DNA of 64,000 nt from Hericium rajendrae (lineage: Eukaryota > Basidiomycota > Agaricomycetes > Russulales > Hericiaceae). Made by a program: the position numbers and the translations under genes. Below the pieces are notes generated by a model. It saw only the letters and a list, made by a program, of their open reading frames with translations. It had not been told where the DNA came from and did not search any database. Below, in pieces: positions 10,230 through 20,929 of this stretch (the stretch's first letter is position 1; every line of letters begins with the position of its first letter). The stretch covers positions 1,178,001 to 1,242,000 of the forward strand of contig CM065882.1 in assembly GCA_033439255.1 (NCBI GenBank), given 5' to 3'.

Positions 10230-11309
10230 ATGGCTCCTCCCGTCAAGCAGCAGCTCAGAGAGCGTATCGTGCACTGGCGTCTTGAAGACAGCCTTCCCAT
10301 CTCAGAAATTGCAGCCCTGGCTGACTGCTCCGAGCGTACAGTCTACCAGATCCTCCATGACTTCAGAGAATTCGGTCAATTAAGCAACCCACATGCTCAA
10401 GCTTGAGGTCGACCCCGTCTTCTCGATTTTCACCATGTTGCGTACATTCGAGGCCTCATTGATGCGAGTCTGGACATCTACCTTGACAAGATCCAGGACA
10501 AGATCATTGAAACACTCGACATCGACGTCTCGTTGGCCACCATATCTCGAGCACTTCATCATCTTTTCCTATCACACAAGGCTATCTCAAAGGCGGCCCT
10601 TGAGCGCAATGAGCTCCTCCGTGTGACGTGGATAGCACGCTATGGAGACTTGCCAATGGGTGACATCTTCTGGATAGATGAGTCAAGTGTTGACAATCGG
10701 ACAAACCAGCGCATGCAGGGTTGGGCGGAGCTGGGCAGAGCATGTGTTCGCCGCGACACATTTGTGCGTGGCAAGCGCTATTCAATATTGCCCGCACTCT
10801 CCATTCGTGGAATCATCGCGCTCGATATCGTTGAAGGTAGCGTAAACAAAGAGCGGTTCATTCGATTCTTAAACGAGTCTCTTGTACGTCTACTTCACGT
10901 TCTTTGTTGTCTTCTTGATATATTCATTCTTTTGCATTGCGCAGGCCCCTCATCTCAATCCTTATGGCCATGGCAGTATTGTTATTATGGACAACTGCAT
11001 GATACATCACGATGAGGACATACGACACATAATAGAAGACGAATGCGGTATGTCTCCTTATTTGAACTCCATACTTTGTTCATTGATCTTTTGACATTCG
11101 TAACAGGAGCCCAGCTTGTCTATCTCCCACCATATTCTCCTGACATGAATTCTATTGAGCAAGCCTTCAGTAGCATCAAGGCGTGGCTTCGCCGCCATGA
11201 AGCTGAGGCAATGGAACCAGATATCAGGCCATGGCTAATTCACCAAGCAATAAATGCTGTTAGTTCAGATGATGTGGCAGGTTGGATAGAGAATTGCGGT
11301 TATACATAA
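10230..11309 (+). pseudogene. IS630/Tc1-mariner family (DDE_3) transposase with one nonsense codon
   Basis: Start ATG at 10230 (MAPPVKQQLRERIVHW). Exons are 10230-10883, 10945-11047 and 11107-11309, with GT-AG introns of 61 and 59 nt, giving 320 codons including the stop. The N-terminal helix-turn-helix reads SEIAALADCSERTVYQILHD. Catalytic residues by family knowledge are Asp in FWIDESSVD, Asp in IVIMDNCMIHH and Glu in DMNSIEQAF, with 35 residues between the last two by my count. PPYSPD precedes the final Glu. The only defect I find is TGA at 10404-10406 (codon 59), where fungal relatives have Arg before GRPR; a CGA-to-TGA change would explain it, the expected decay of a methylated CpG. The frame is otherwise open through all exons, so loss of function looks recent. 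Confidence 0.88.
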
Positions 11310-11563
11310 TGGCTGTTGTGAATTATTTTATCCTTCGCAGAAAAATTAAGCATGAGTTTATTTTAGAGCAACCGTAAGGAGTGTGTGAGGAAATATTGTG
11401 AACGTAGATAAGGTAGACGTTGGACTGAAATGAGTGAAATATGAGTTATTGAAGGTATGACCATGTTCAAGTATTAAGTAGATAAGGTATGAATATCAGC
11501 AATAGCGACTCAGCGATCAGAAGCACGTCAAGCGTGCGCAACAGACTTTTCATGCCTTCGACT

Positions 11564-13808
11564 CTACCGCTTTGCAAATTTCTGGAGCTTCCAGAGCTGT
11601 CCTTCGATACCACCAATCACCTCAGCTAGACGTGAGATCTGAATGTCGGGGATGATATCCGGTGTGAACTCCAGCTCAGAAAGTGCCTGCTCGTAAGGTA
11701 AAAAGTCAATTCCAATCTCATCACGAAAAGCTAAGAGGAAACTGTGAAGATGATCTAAAGACATGGATGCAGGCATGGTGGGTGAAGAACCTCTAGAACG
11801 TGAGGATCGTCGACGAGAGAACTCCGGACTGCGTGAATGACGATGGAGCGAGCGCGGACTCGCTGAGCGATGGCGCGAAGATCTGGGTGTGGTAAAGTAA
11901 CGACGTGCTGATCGTGGGCTGATCGGATGACGATGGGGAGTTCGAGGGCTGATTGAGCGATAGCGTGATGAACCCGAGCTCGAAGCCTGTGAAATAGAGT
12001 TTGCGAGATGGGAGGCTGCAAGTGTCGCAAGCACTGGTATGAGTCCACCTGCCAGATCGGCTTGACTCGCAACAGGCTCCTGTTGAGGTCGTGGCCCCGT
12101 CCGACCCCACGGCTTGACTACGACGAGACTGCCATCTTGCGATCCATCGAAGAGATTTTGATTTGGGGGCATATCAATTGTTGCTTTATGAGCCACCTGG
12201 ATATGCATGCATCAGAGCCCACACAATATCGAAAAGCAGTCTACATACCAAAGCTGCAGCCCAGGCCTTCAGACGCCGAGCATTTAGCCCAACGTGCGAA
12301 TCACCATTCTTGTAGCAATAGCCTTGTTCGCCGTGTTCGCCAAGGTGCTCCGTACACTTGTGCGCATTCTTGATCTTCATGATGAGGACACCATGTAGCT
12401 GATCTTGCTGCGAGAAGCCATCAAGTTGAGGAACCTAGCATATTTAAGATAAGCACAATATAGCTCTATTGAACATAAATTCACGTACTTGGGTTCCATG
12501 AACGAGTTCAACTCGGTCATTTTGGTCAAGTGACTAAAGGCAAGACCTCATTCAGCATGTACCAAGGCAGGCAAGCGCGCTGCAGCACTGCACTGCATGC
12601 GTGCATGCTGGCTGCAACAAAAGGCCATACCTGAATGTTTATGCAAAATCGCTCGAGTACATTGGCATTGAGCTCAACCGTAACACTGGCACTTCGCTTC
12701 TTCAAAATCAGTTCTAGCGAGGTCGCCCATTCTTGATTTGTGTCGATCATGCCCGATGACATTTTACTGAGATAAATATTTGTAATTAGTAAAGAGTATG
12801 AAACAGAAGATGAGACGTACTTTACTCCAGTCCACCACAAGCGGAAGCTTGGCCCAGAATGGACACCAGCTTCGTACCGCTCACCGAGGCCATGAGCATC
12901 GAGAATGGCCTTGACGAACTGGATTCGAGTTGCGCCGAACAGCCGAACAGCTACAATCTTTGACACCGGCACTACCTTATTAACATATTTTGCTGAGCCA
13001 TGTTGGACAATCTTCTCGGTCGTTGTCTTGAGCAAGATAACAGTGACCTGGTGGTCTGTCATTAACTTCATCAGCGGTGTTTACAAAGCGAGAAGGTTAA
13101 AATTACCTTCTTTGTGTGCAACACCATGACCTGGTGCCTCTTCCGCAGCAGCAGATGCTACATGTTGTATCGCTGTTCGAGGCTGGTGTGGTCTTTGCAC
13201 GTCATGCTGATGCACTGCAGGTTGCATGGCCGCATTTGCCGGAACAGCGGCCAGATGCTGCTGCTGATTGCGTGTACGAGCGAGCTCTTGAACCAAAGCT
13301 CGCACACATAGATCATCTGGGCGAAAAGCTAACTAAATTTCCTCTCAGCAACGGTCAAAGAGAGCAAAATGAGAACACAGCTTACATCACCTTCGGTGAC
13401 AGCACGAAGAGCAACAAGGCGCGTCCAGTGCTCACACTGAGTCACGAGGATCTCCTCTTCGCTGAAATAGTGCTGAACGGGATCTACACTCCCGTCTAGA
13501 CCAGAAAGGCTTAGAATACGAATAACAAAGGAAAAAAAAACGTACCAATCCAGGCAGGCCTTCGCAGCCAACCGTCAGATGCAGGGCGAACCTGACGGTC
13601 CGCATGAGCACCTGCGACGGGCACATACGGGATGAACTGCCGATCAACAGGTGGATGATGTACATCTGGGGCATCAGTAGAACTACGAGAAGGCTGATCC
13701 GTAGACATCATAGGGATGCTCTGAAAATAGGGAGAGTGAGAATGAGATACCACTACAGACATGAAAACACAAGACTTTATATACCTTGCGATTGAAGCCT
13801 TCGGCCAT
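11564..13808 (-). CDS. Nine-exon accessory protein of the Tc1/mariner element, RS-rich, function unknown
   Basis: My exon model (minus strand) is 13808-13785, 13720-13546, 13495-13386, 13332-13107, 13055-12821, 12766-12631, 12533-12489, 12434-12249 and 12196-11564. All junctions are GT-AG, phases are compatible, and there is no internal stop: 589 codons plus TAG. It starts MAEGFNRK. The middle (about residues 230-340) contains DHQVTVILLKTTTEKIVQHG and VRLFGATRIQFVKAILDAHG. Residues about 315-380 contain QEWATSLELILKKRS, a Cys/His-containing stretch (CTEHLGEHGEQGYCY) and LNARRLKAWAAAL. Then come PPNQNLFDG, an Arg/Ser-repeat region (about 452-517, SPR and RSASPRS steps) and a C-terminal LTPDII-like segment (ELEFTPDIIPDIQISRLAEV). 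Uncharacterised mushroom proteins with LN.R.LK.WA...PPN..FDG and TPDII are familiar to me; no function is known to me. RS domains suggest a nuclear or RNA-linked role, which is inference. It converges on the transposase and lies wholly inside the inverted repeats. Confidence 0.75.
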
Positions 13809-14379
13809 TGTGGGTAGGAATGGAAACGAGTGTCCTACATATTTTGGACCATTTCATCCATGCCGAACAGTAGTGAGGACTACGATGCAAAGCGACGGCA
13901 ACAGCAGCACAGTGTTCAGCTCAATTTGTGTCAAGCCGAAAAATGACTTTACTTACCGAAAATCTTACTTGAAAGTAAGCCATGCGACTTGCATGCTTGA
14001 ACAGAAGATATGTAGACTATGAACACGAGCCTTAGAGAAGAAACAAGCTTGAGAACGACGGTCTTGATAGTGAGGACAGAGAGGCTCGAAGCTCGAGGCC
14101 CAAGGCCGACGCGCGTACCGCCAGGCACCGCAGTTCCTGATATCCATTTTTAGAAATGTTTGGTCGCTACAAACAAAAATGCGCGAGGGTGACCTGCAGT
14201 TTCTTATGCAAATGCCTGTAGAGATGAATAACTACTATGGCTAACAATAGACATTAACTCTTAAATATATAAGCTGAATCAGATATGATCATTTGAAAAG
14301 TAATCTCAGACAGATTAGATCCTACAGTAGGGTTAGAAACTGTCAGACTCATCAGAAAATTGTCAACGTTCCTGATGTC

Positions 14380-14929
14380 TTAGACTGCATGTCCATGTAT
14401 GGCACAGATGGTGCTACCACGTGCCCTTGTGTTTATCTGCACACAACCCCTTACTGCATGTGTGCCTGCTCATACATGCTCCCGCAAGCCCTGTGGCAAC
14501 CTGTGCTATTGAATCATGTCACTTACAGAGTGCGATAGGTAGCAGCAGAGGGTATAGTACAGCAGTATTAGCTCTACAATTATATGTAGTTACTACCATA
14601 AATTAGAGCTCATATCTTGAATAATCATAACACTTTGGCAATTGAAGTTCAAGTTACAGATCACCATGGGTAACCTGTGGGTTGATGAAGTTTAGCAAAG
14701 TCTTGACCTAGATTTGAACAGGTTTTAGCCACCAGGTGATCTGGATCTGCAGGTCAGAAACCTGTGAGTAAATTTCACAGGTTTATCTGTGTTGACACAT
14801 AGGTGACTCTGAATCATGTTGAACCCTACAATGGAGCAACCACTGGTAGACAATGTGAGTTTGAAGGTACTATGCTATCAGATTTTGGCAATTTGCATTA
14901 TGCAAAAGAACAAGAAGCAAGTTTACTTA
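14380..14929. other. No gene recognised; contains a W repeat
   Basis: AT-rich DNA with CA/TG-rich patches at 14385-14530 resembling the minisatellites of the Y elements. 14657-14830 is a copy of a ~175-bp repeat (W here) full of CCTGCAGGTCA-type steps, from GGGTAACCTGTGGG to GTTGAACCC. Relatives lie at 34013-34197, 38285-38460, 51300-51480 and 52868-53050. Confidence 0.5.
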
Positions 14930-15012
14930 TTTATGCACCTTCATAAAATATACTAGCTAACAATAAAAAAGGAATCGTATTGCCGTGCAAAGCATCGGCC
15001 CTCTTCCACCAA
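14930..15012 (+). repeat. Tail fragment of an X element
   Basis: AATAAAAAAGGAATCGTATT, then GCAAAGCATCGGCCCTCTTC and CACCAA, followed by GT. This is the same tail as in X2, X3, X4 and X5. The rest of the element is missing. It truncates Plavaka copy 3 at its C-terminal side. Confidence 0.7.
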
Positions 15013-15748
15013 GTCTGCAAGATAGATCAGCCCCATTGGAAAGTACAACCATGGAAAGATTGAACGTACCCCAGAGATGGCCAGAAATCAGTCAAAGGTG
15101 TTGTGGCCTACATTTTCTTGAACAGCCCACTTCGCAACCCTCCAGTCCATCTCGAATCGAAAAGGAGCCCAGTTTTGGATCTTTTTTGCATCTCCTACTT
15201 CGAGATGCTTGCTGCGCATGAGCTGAAAGAACTGACATCAACTTGCATCCAGGGTAGCATCCTCTTCAAACTCCCGTGCAGCGGTGGGATGGATATCTTC
15301 TACATGCAGATCTTCATCATCATCAAGGGATAAAGCATTCACAGTAGGCCTCAGACAGTAAGAAGCTGAGGCCATAGTAGAAGGTCCTATCTCCTCCACC
15401 TGCAAACTCAGGCACCCCAGAATCTGGTCTCGAAAGAGGTAAAAATGTGTAGAAATCTTCATTAAAGGCTCTCAGTACTTGTGCGGGGTCGTCAGAAATG
15501 TCCTCATCCTCATCCTCATCAGATCCCACTTCATCCCTCTCTGGCATGCACAAAAGGGTCTCAGGGATATCCCATTCTGTCTGCCAGACCTCTTTCTTCT
15601 TCTCCATGTTGTATTCCTTGCAAGATTTTGAGGTGCATTGATGGTAGTAAAGGCCCATTACCATGTCAAACCTGCCTCCACAATTTCTGCAGCGCAGATC
15701 GGTGGTGACGGCGGAACCATTGAGAGAAAGTTGGCAATGTTTGCTCAT
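15013..15748 (-). pseudogene. Plavaka-type transposase, N-terminal fragment (copy 3)
   Basis: Minus strand from ATG at 15748. It opens with a small Cys-rich module (LRCRNCGGRFDMVMGLYYHQ then CTSKSC), then an acidic run of Asp/Glu, then WAPFRFEMDWRVAKWAVQEN near 15150. That last segment matches the WAPF...DW..A.WA signature that follows the acidic linker in Plavaka transposases. Stops near 15238 and 15083 and truncation by an X tail at 15012 make it a fragment. The catalytic core is absent. The N-terminal zinc-binding role is from family knowledge. Confidence 0.7.
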
Positions 15749-16337
15749 TAACTAATACTCATATTAGTCCCCCCCCATTAATATGTTAACATGGACAACA
15801 GTTACTTACCTCAACGAAGTATACCGTAGTAATGAGAGAGCATGGAAATTGTTTGGCTACATCCAAACATTTTCCATACACAGGAAAGTGGCAATCATGA
15901 TGAGCTAGTAAGTGCAATAGCATGAAGATTTTTCTGGGAGCACTCACCGGCACTGGCACCCAAAGTCAATAGGATGGTGTGAACACGCGAATGGCGGTAG
16001 GATAAAGGTCGTTGGGAGCAAGAGCCAAATGACACTAGCATGAGGCACGCATGCACAGTGCCTTCAACATGTGGCACATGATAATCTAAAATTAAAATTC
16101 TTAGAAGAGAAATAGTCAGCATAAGTAATATGGCAAATGTCACTTACCACAGAACAGCCGTAAGTTGTGCTCACAAGTCTCACATGCACTTGGGCTCGTT
16201 TCTGCCTGGAACCACGTTTCTTGACTGTCCTGACTGCCTGTCTGCCACAGCATAATCATATGATAGCAACACCACTGTGAGGAAGGACAATCAGGACAGG
16301 ATGGTCTGCATTAAAGCATACTTACGAGCATTATCAG
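15749..16337. other. No gene recognised
   Basis: About 590 bp upstream of the Plavaka copy 3 start. AT-rich near 15750-15850, then mixed. Only short minus-strand open frames are present, without recognisable motifs. It may include the 5' leader of the Plavaka gene. Confidence 0.3.
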
Positions 16338-16492
16338 TGTTAAATGTGCCCAAGTCGCGAGGCATTAGACGTGCTGTGGGCGGGCTGCTAGTTCCGTGAT
16401 CTTTTGTTGCCTAAATATGGGCAACAAAAAATCACAAAACCAGCGGCCCGCCTGCAGCGCATCTAATGCCTTGCAACTTGGGCGCATTCAAC
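16338..16492. mobile_element. Foldback MITE (~155 bp)
   Basis: Two arms of about 70 bp face each other around TAAATAT. The left arm runs AATGTGCCCAAGTCGCGAGG to TGATCTTTTGTTGCC. The right arm runs GGGCAACAAAAAATCAC to CTTGGGCGCATT. They match with a few mismatches and one small indel. No coding capacity. Terminal sequence differs from the CATC family, so it is a separate family; the target duplication is not clear. Confidence 0.75.
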
Positions 16493-16599
16493 ATCTCGAA
16501 TATCAACTTGCCCTTGTGCTCTCACCACCATCATTCCTCAAGGCTTAACGGTAAGTATCCCCTCTTGTTTTCTTTGCAAGGCAACTCACATCTTCACAA

Positions 16600-18770
16600 A
16601 ATGCTTGTGTGGGACCTCTAGAATATTTATAAAGGCCAGTCCCAACTCGAAGGGCTCTTGATCAAAATCACGGTGTGGTGTCCTGTACACAGCGGATGAG
16701 CAGGCGAGGATGGACACGAATAATGGGAGAAGGAGCCAATGTACATTCGCTTTTTTGGTCACCCCGAGGACCTTTGATTAAGGTGCAATTTCAATATCGG
16801 GAAAAGGACATAACAGGCATTATTGACACTGGCTTTCAGCTCAATATTCTAAGTCTCAAAGCTTGGAGAAAAAAGGTCTGTCTACCCATCGACTTGAACC
16901 AGAAGATAGAAATGCACGATGCAAATGGGAGAACGGGTCAACTCATTGGCTTAGTTCGAAAAGTGCTCCTGTCCTTCGGTGAAGTAACAACTAGAGCAGA
17001 TTTGTACATCGAGGAGCAGGTACCCTTCAAGATGCTGTTAGGAAGACTGTGGCAATGAGGAAATTTAGTCTCAATCGATGAATGAGAGGATGAGACCTAC
17101 CTCGTACAGAAAGACCCCGAGCAGCCCGATCGAGCCCTATGGGAAGTACTGGTCGAGGAGAAAACAGTGCATTTTGGACCATTCATGGTAGAAGTGTGTG
17201 ACCCTCAAGAAAGCATGAGCATTCAAACCTACTTCGCGAGCACCGAGAAGTCAATGTGTCCCGTCATTGGCGACGGGACTCAAATTCGACCGTGAAATGA
17301 TGAGGACGAGGCCCTAAACAAAGAAGCGACAGCTGCTAAGAGAAACAGGGCTGTCCATGTCACAAAAAACAGAGTTGCAGCTGGTTCACCTGTCCCTGGT
17401 AGAGATATGATGAACCCGGTGGATCGAGTCAGGAGCAAAGTGAGCAGAATGGACAGTGATGCAAAATTACAGCATGAAAGATTTAAAATCAATACACTCG
17501 TCATTGACAAGGCATCCAGAGGCAAGGGGCCCAGTGCGCCATCAACGGTTGGTGGAATCATAAAGCTGCAGCCTGAAGAAGAAGGAGTCAACTCTCTGGA
17601 TAGACAAGGAATGCAGAGAGCACGTACCATGACAAATAAAGAAAGCGAGGACATTAGCGTGAGCGGGGAGACGCATCATGCCACTAACAAGCTGAGAAGT
17701 GTGCAGTCTTGGGAACAAGTCATGAGACTGCATCTTGAAAATGTATGGAGCAACGTACAGTTCTCAAGCGATAAGCAGGACGTTACTGACCGGAGTCAAA
17801 CAAATGATGGCCGTAAGGCCATTACTCAACTTTGCAAGGGTAAGTTCAACTCATCGGATGACAAGGAAGGATTCTGGGCAGAGCACATCCTGACGGTCGA
17901 ATTGGACAAGGTTCCTGGCTCAGACGACTCGGCATACTACGCCATGTGCAACACGAGCAGGGCGCAACCCTGGGGCAATGTCAGAAGGTTGGAACTCGAG
18001 GAATGGGGAAAGGAAGTGCTCACCACTGCAAATGACAAAGAAAGGGCAGTGCAGACAACCACTGCCAGCTCACTCGCTTCTCGAACCTGCGCCACTAAGA
18101 AATTTTCACCGGCGGTTGAGAGTCTGCATCAGTAAACTTGACCATTTTTCTGAATGGCTGAAAGTGGTCTGAATGGGTCTGACTATCTGAATATGGTCTG
18201 ATTTGTTAGAATTCAGATGAGTTCAGATTTAAAATCAGACCATTCAGATTATTTTTTAGATTTGAGATGAAGTTCAGACTCATTCAGACCCATTCAGACC
18301 ACTTTTAGCCATTCAGAAAAATGATCAAGTTTACTGATGCAGTGAATGGAAAATCCAGCTGGAGAAACGTTGACATCCTACTTAGCATTGAAGTCGAGTC
18401 TGCACAGCATGCCGGCAACACAAAAATCAGCTCACGAGAGGAGGATAGCAAGATCAGCTTCCCAGGATTTGAGGAAGAATGCCACGGGATACTCACCACG
18501 GCCAGCAGAATCTGTCGTTCAGGCACAATGGGACCAATGGAAGAGAACATGGAAGGAATAAGCAGACCAGAATGGTCAAGCAAGGAGGGCGAGATTTTCA
18601 GGGCTGAGACAGGACGAAAAAATGTGCTAACTCTGACCGGTGAGCTTGAAGTCTCTCCGAGTGTGAGCCAGGGAACGAGGGGTCATGATCAGAATATAAA
18701 AGCACAAACAAAAGGGAGAACGTACCTCCCTCAGGCTCCAGTACCTTTCTCGCCTTCGCTCAAATGACCC
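16600..18770 (+). mobile_element. Ty3/gypsy fossil (gypsy-B): protease and linker part
   Basis: Plus-strand remnant of the mushroom gypsy type with a long protease-RT linker. The protease active-site segment is at about 16808-16850 (IIDTGFQLNILSLKAW), followed by DANGRTGQLIG and a long charged linker to about 18135, resuming after MITE E4 to about 18770. Broken at several points and without recognisable LTRs nearby; a TATA-like TTTATAAAGG lies near 16627. The RT part at 20930-22226 probably belongs to the same element. Old, judging by decay. Confidence 0.7.
18127..18339. mobile_element. CATC-ended MITE E4 inside gypsy-B
   Basis: A 213-bp near-perfect foldback starting CATCAGTAAACTTGACC and ending with its complement, with interior steps of GGTCTGAATGGGTCTGA. 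It interrupts the gypsy-B linker. The immediate flanks are TG (left) and CA (right), so the expected 2-bp duplication is not evident here. Confidence 0.8.
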
Positions 18771-20905
18771 CTTCTACTTATAAACGTGCCGAACGTACCA
18801 CCATTCCTGTATGCCATGAGCAGCAAACTGTGCATTTGCTCGATCCTGAGCAGCCCGCTCCAGGATGCAAACAGCGCCGACTTCCACGAGCTTCTTGGTA
18901 TCCTCTGGCAAATGAGGGCTCAATTTGAAGATATCTGTGATGGCGGATACCTGCACCCTGTGGTCATTCATACCGAGCAGGAAGTCATCGCGAGAATGAG
19001 AATGGAGGGGTGAGGTAATCTGCCCTATATCGACCTGGCTCTGGTTGATAGCAAGCTAAAGGTTTACTTACCTGGCATGGACAACTTCGCTCACTACCTC
19101 GGGCATGGAGTAATGTGGTACTATCTAGATGAGCGCATCGAAGATCGGCCTGGAGAACCCAAGTCAGGATCCAAAGATGGAGAAATTGTGGTGCCGGAGT
19201 GTAGGACAAATCGGTCCTTTCGTACCTTTCAGTCCTTTCAACACGAGTCACCTTTCAGCATCTCCAGTACCCCTCCCAAGACTGATCCTGCACCTTCTCT
19301 CGACTCCAGCGCTATGGGAGGTCTCATTTACCCTCTAGAACCTCTCAGAGCCCCCGAAGTCTACGCCGCACTCAATTATCACCCCGCACTAGCAAATATT
19401 TCTTTCGGCTTTTCTCTGGAGAGACCCTCTTTGCTCGACAACACCTGCACACAAGAAATGGCTTCGGCCGGAGAATTCGTTCATGCACTCACCAAAGTGC
19501 AAGCTGCAGAAGATTGAGAGGAGGACGTTGAAGGCATCAGGATTGAGGGAACAGATTTGGTGGAAAAGAGAGGACGGCTCGGTGGGTCCACTTCTGCAGG
19601 ATCGTCCTGCCCATCTCTCGAATCCATCGCGAGTGACGAAATTAACACTTTAGTCTTTGGCCTAGGACATCTCCATGAGGGGACACTTGAGAAAATTACT
19701 GAGTTATATAGGATTGCCCGCATTGCCATTCCCCCGCCTGACACCACTTACAAAGTGGAATTCATGCTCGCTCTCCTCACACCCACCATCCTCGACGAGA
19801 TCTGCCGGATGGCTGGTGACTCCGACGCCGCATCTGAAGCCTCTACGAGCGACGACTCCTCGCTCCAGATAATTATATCAGTCACACCGCCTTCTCCCGA
19901 CACTCGCTCTCAGATTGAGGCCTGCATCGCGGTGCATATCGGTTTGGACGCTAACGTTTCCGACACACAGTCCTCCATGTCTACTTCCTCGAGTCATGAA
20001 TACTACAAGACAACCATGGAGGTCGACGCGCAAGACGAGCTCGATGCAGGACATGACAACGAATCAACGGAGGGCCTCAAAGAGCGAGCCCATGAAATCT
20101 CTCGCAGGTTTGACAGTGATCAGCCCCCTCTTATCAGCCCTCAGATATCGCTCCCAGGATTCTGCGCCCAAGCAGATGAGTCAGTGCATGCAGATCCGCT
20201 GACCTACCCTCACTCCTTCATGGGTCTGAAGCCCATGACATTCATCACCAGTGAACTTCGTGACCACGTCCTCACGTCCGATCTCCTCGCGCTTGCCGAC
20301 TCCCCATTCCATCTCTCGGTGCTCGGTACCTACTATTATTGGCATGGACTCTGCAGGACTGTCATTCTCTGCGTGTACAACAACGTCATGCTGATCTGCA
20401 GGCACTTCGACCAGGGAAACCCCGAGCTTCAAGACACCCTCGACCACCCGGGGCTCAAGCTCATATAAGAGTATGCTAGATCTCTCGAAGCGCTGCTAAG
20501 CCTGCTCTTTTGCGATTCCGAGGCTCAGTTCCTACTCATCACTGTTAATTTTTTTCGAACCCAGAGACATTTTGAGTTCGTCAATGTGCTCGAGCAGCTC
20601 GTCTCGACGCACTTTGCCGATGACGTGCTTATCTGCAACATCATCAAGAGTGGGCTGGTCGACGGACTTCAACTCCCCATGCTCGCCAAACTTTATGATC
20701 GCAAATTCAAGGAGCGCACCTGGAACCTCTTCGAGCTGGACTCAATATTCAAGTTCCCCGCGGCCAGGCCTGTCTTGCCACTTTCTCCTATCATTGCCTA
20801 CCGTTATGACTTCTCGCATCTGCTGGTGTCGATCGCTATCTCGGACTTGTCTGAATTTGTATGTTTACGTCTGTCTCTTGCTTTCCGAATAATCCATAAA
20901 ACCCA
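18771..20905 (+). other. Unidentified coding-like region between gypsy-B parts
   Basis: Long plus-strand open stretches (19077-19517, 19557-20468, 20586-20900) in one broadly continuous coding texture. There is a Ser/Thr/Asp-rich middle (SMSTSSSHEYY, DAQDELDAGHDNES) and hydrophobic later parts (LADSPFHLSVLGTYYYWHGL, FEFVNVLEQLVSTHFADDVL). A donor-like GTATGT follows SEF near 20858. I recognise no domain. A short minus-strand frame at 18774-18971 (LPEDTKKLVEVGAVCILERA) is equally protein-like. Its position inside an old gypsy element suggests either element-borne cargo or a captured gene; neither is shown. Damaged in several places. Confidence 0.35.
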
Positions 20906-20929
20906 AAAACATCACTATAATCTAGACTT

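Larger units (their letters stand above)
10089..14218. mobile_element. Two-gene Tc1/mariner (DDE_3) transposon
   Basis: A 4130-bp element with terminal inverted repeats of about 65 bp. The left end starts CAGGCGTTTGCATAAGAAAC and the right end finishes with its near-complement ending GCAAATGCCTG. The arms also share CTGCAGGTC and, further in, CCAAACATT. TA flanks both ends (10087-10088 and 14219-14220), the usual Tc1/mariner duplication. It carries two convergent genes: a transposase (10230-11309, plus) and a nine-exon accessory gene (11564-13808, minus). Tc1/mariner elements normally encode only a transposase, so the second, much longer gene inside the repeats is unusual. Confidence 0.9.
9875..14377. 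mobile_element. CATC-ended MITE E3, split by a Tc1/mariner element
   Basis: Left half 9875-10088 begins CATCAGGAACCTTGACAAC. Right half 14219-14377 ends with the near-complement, AATTGTCAACGTTCCTGATG. TC is duplicated outside both ends (9873-9874 and 14378-14379). Without the inserted Tc1/mariner element it would be about 370 bp of ATCTGA/TCAGAT-rich DNA. Confidence 0.8.

Noticed and set aside
18125-18341. TG/CA flanks of E4 as a target duplication
   Set aside because: The two dinucleotides differ, so no duplication is claimed although the element clearly belongs to the CATC family.
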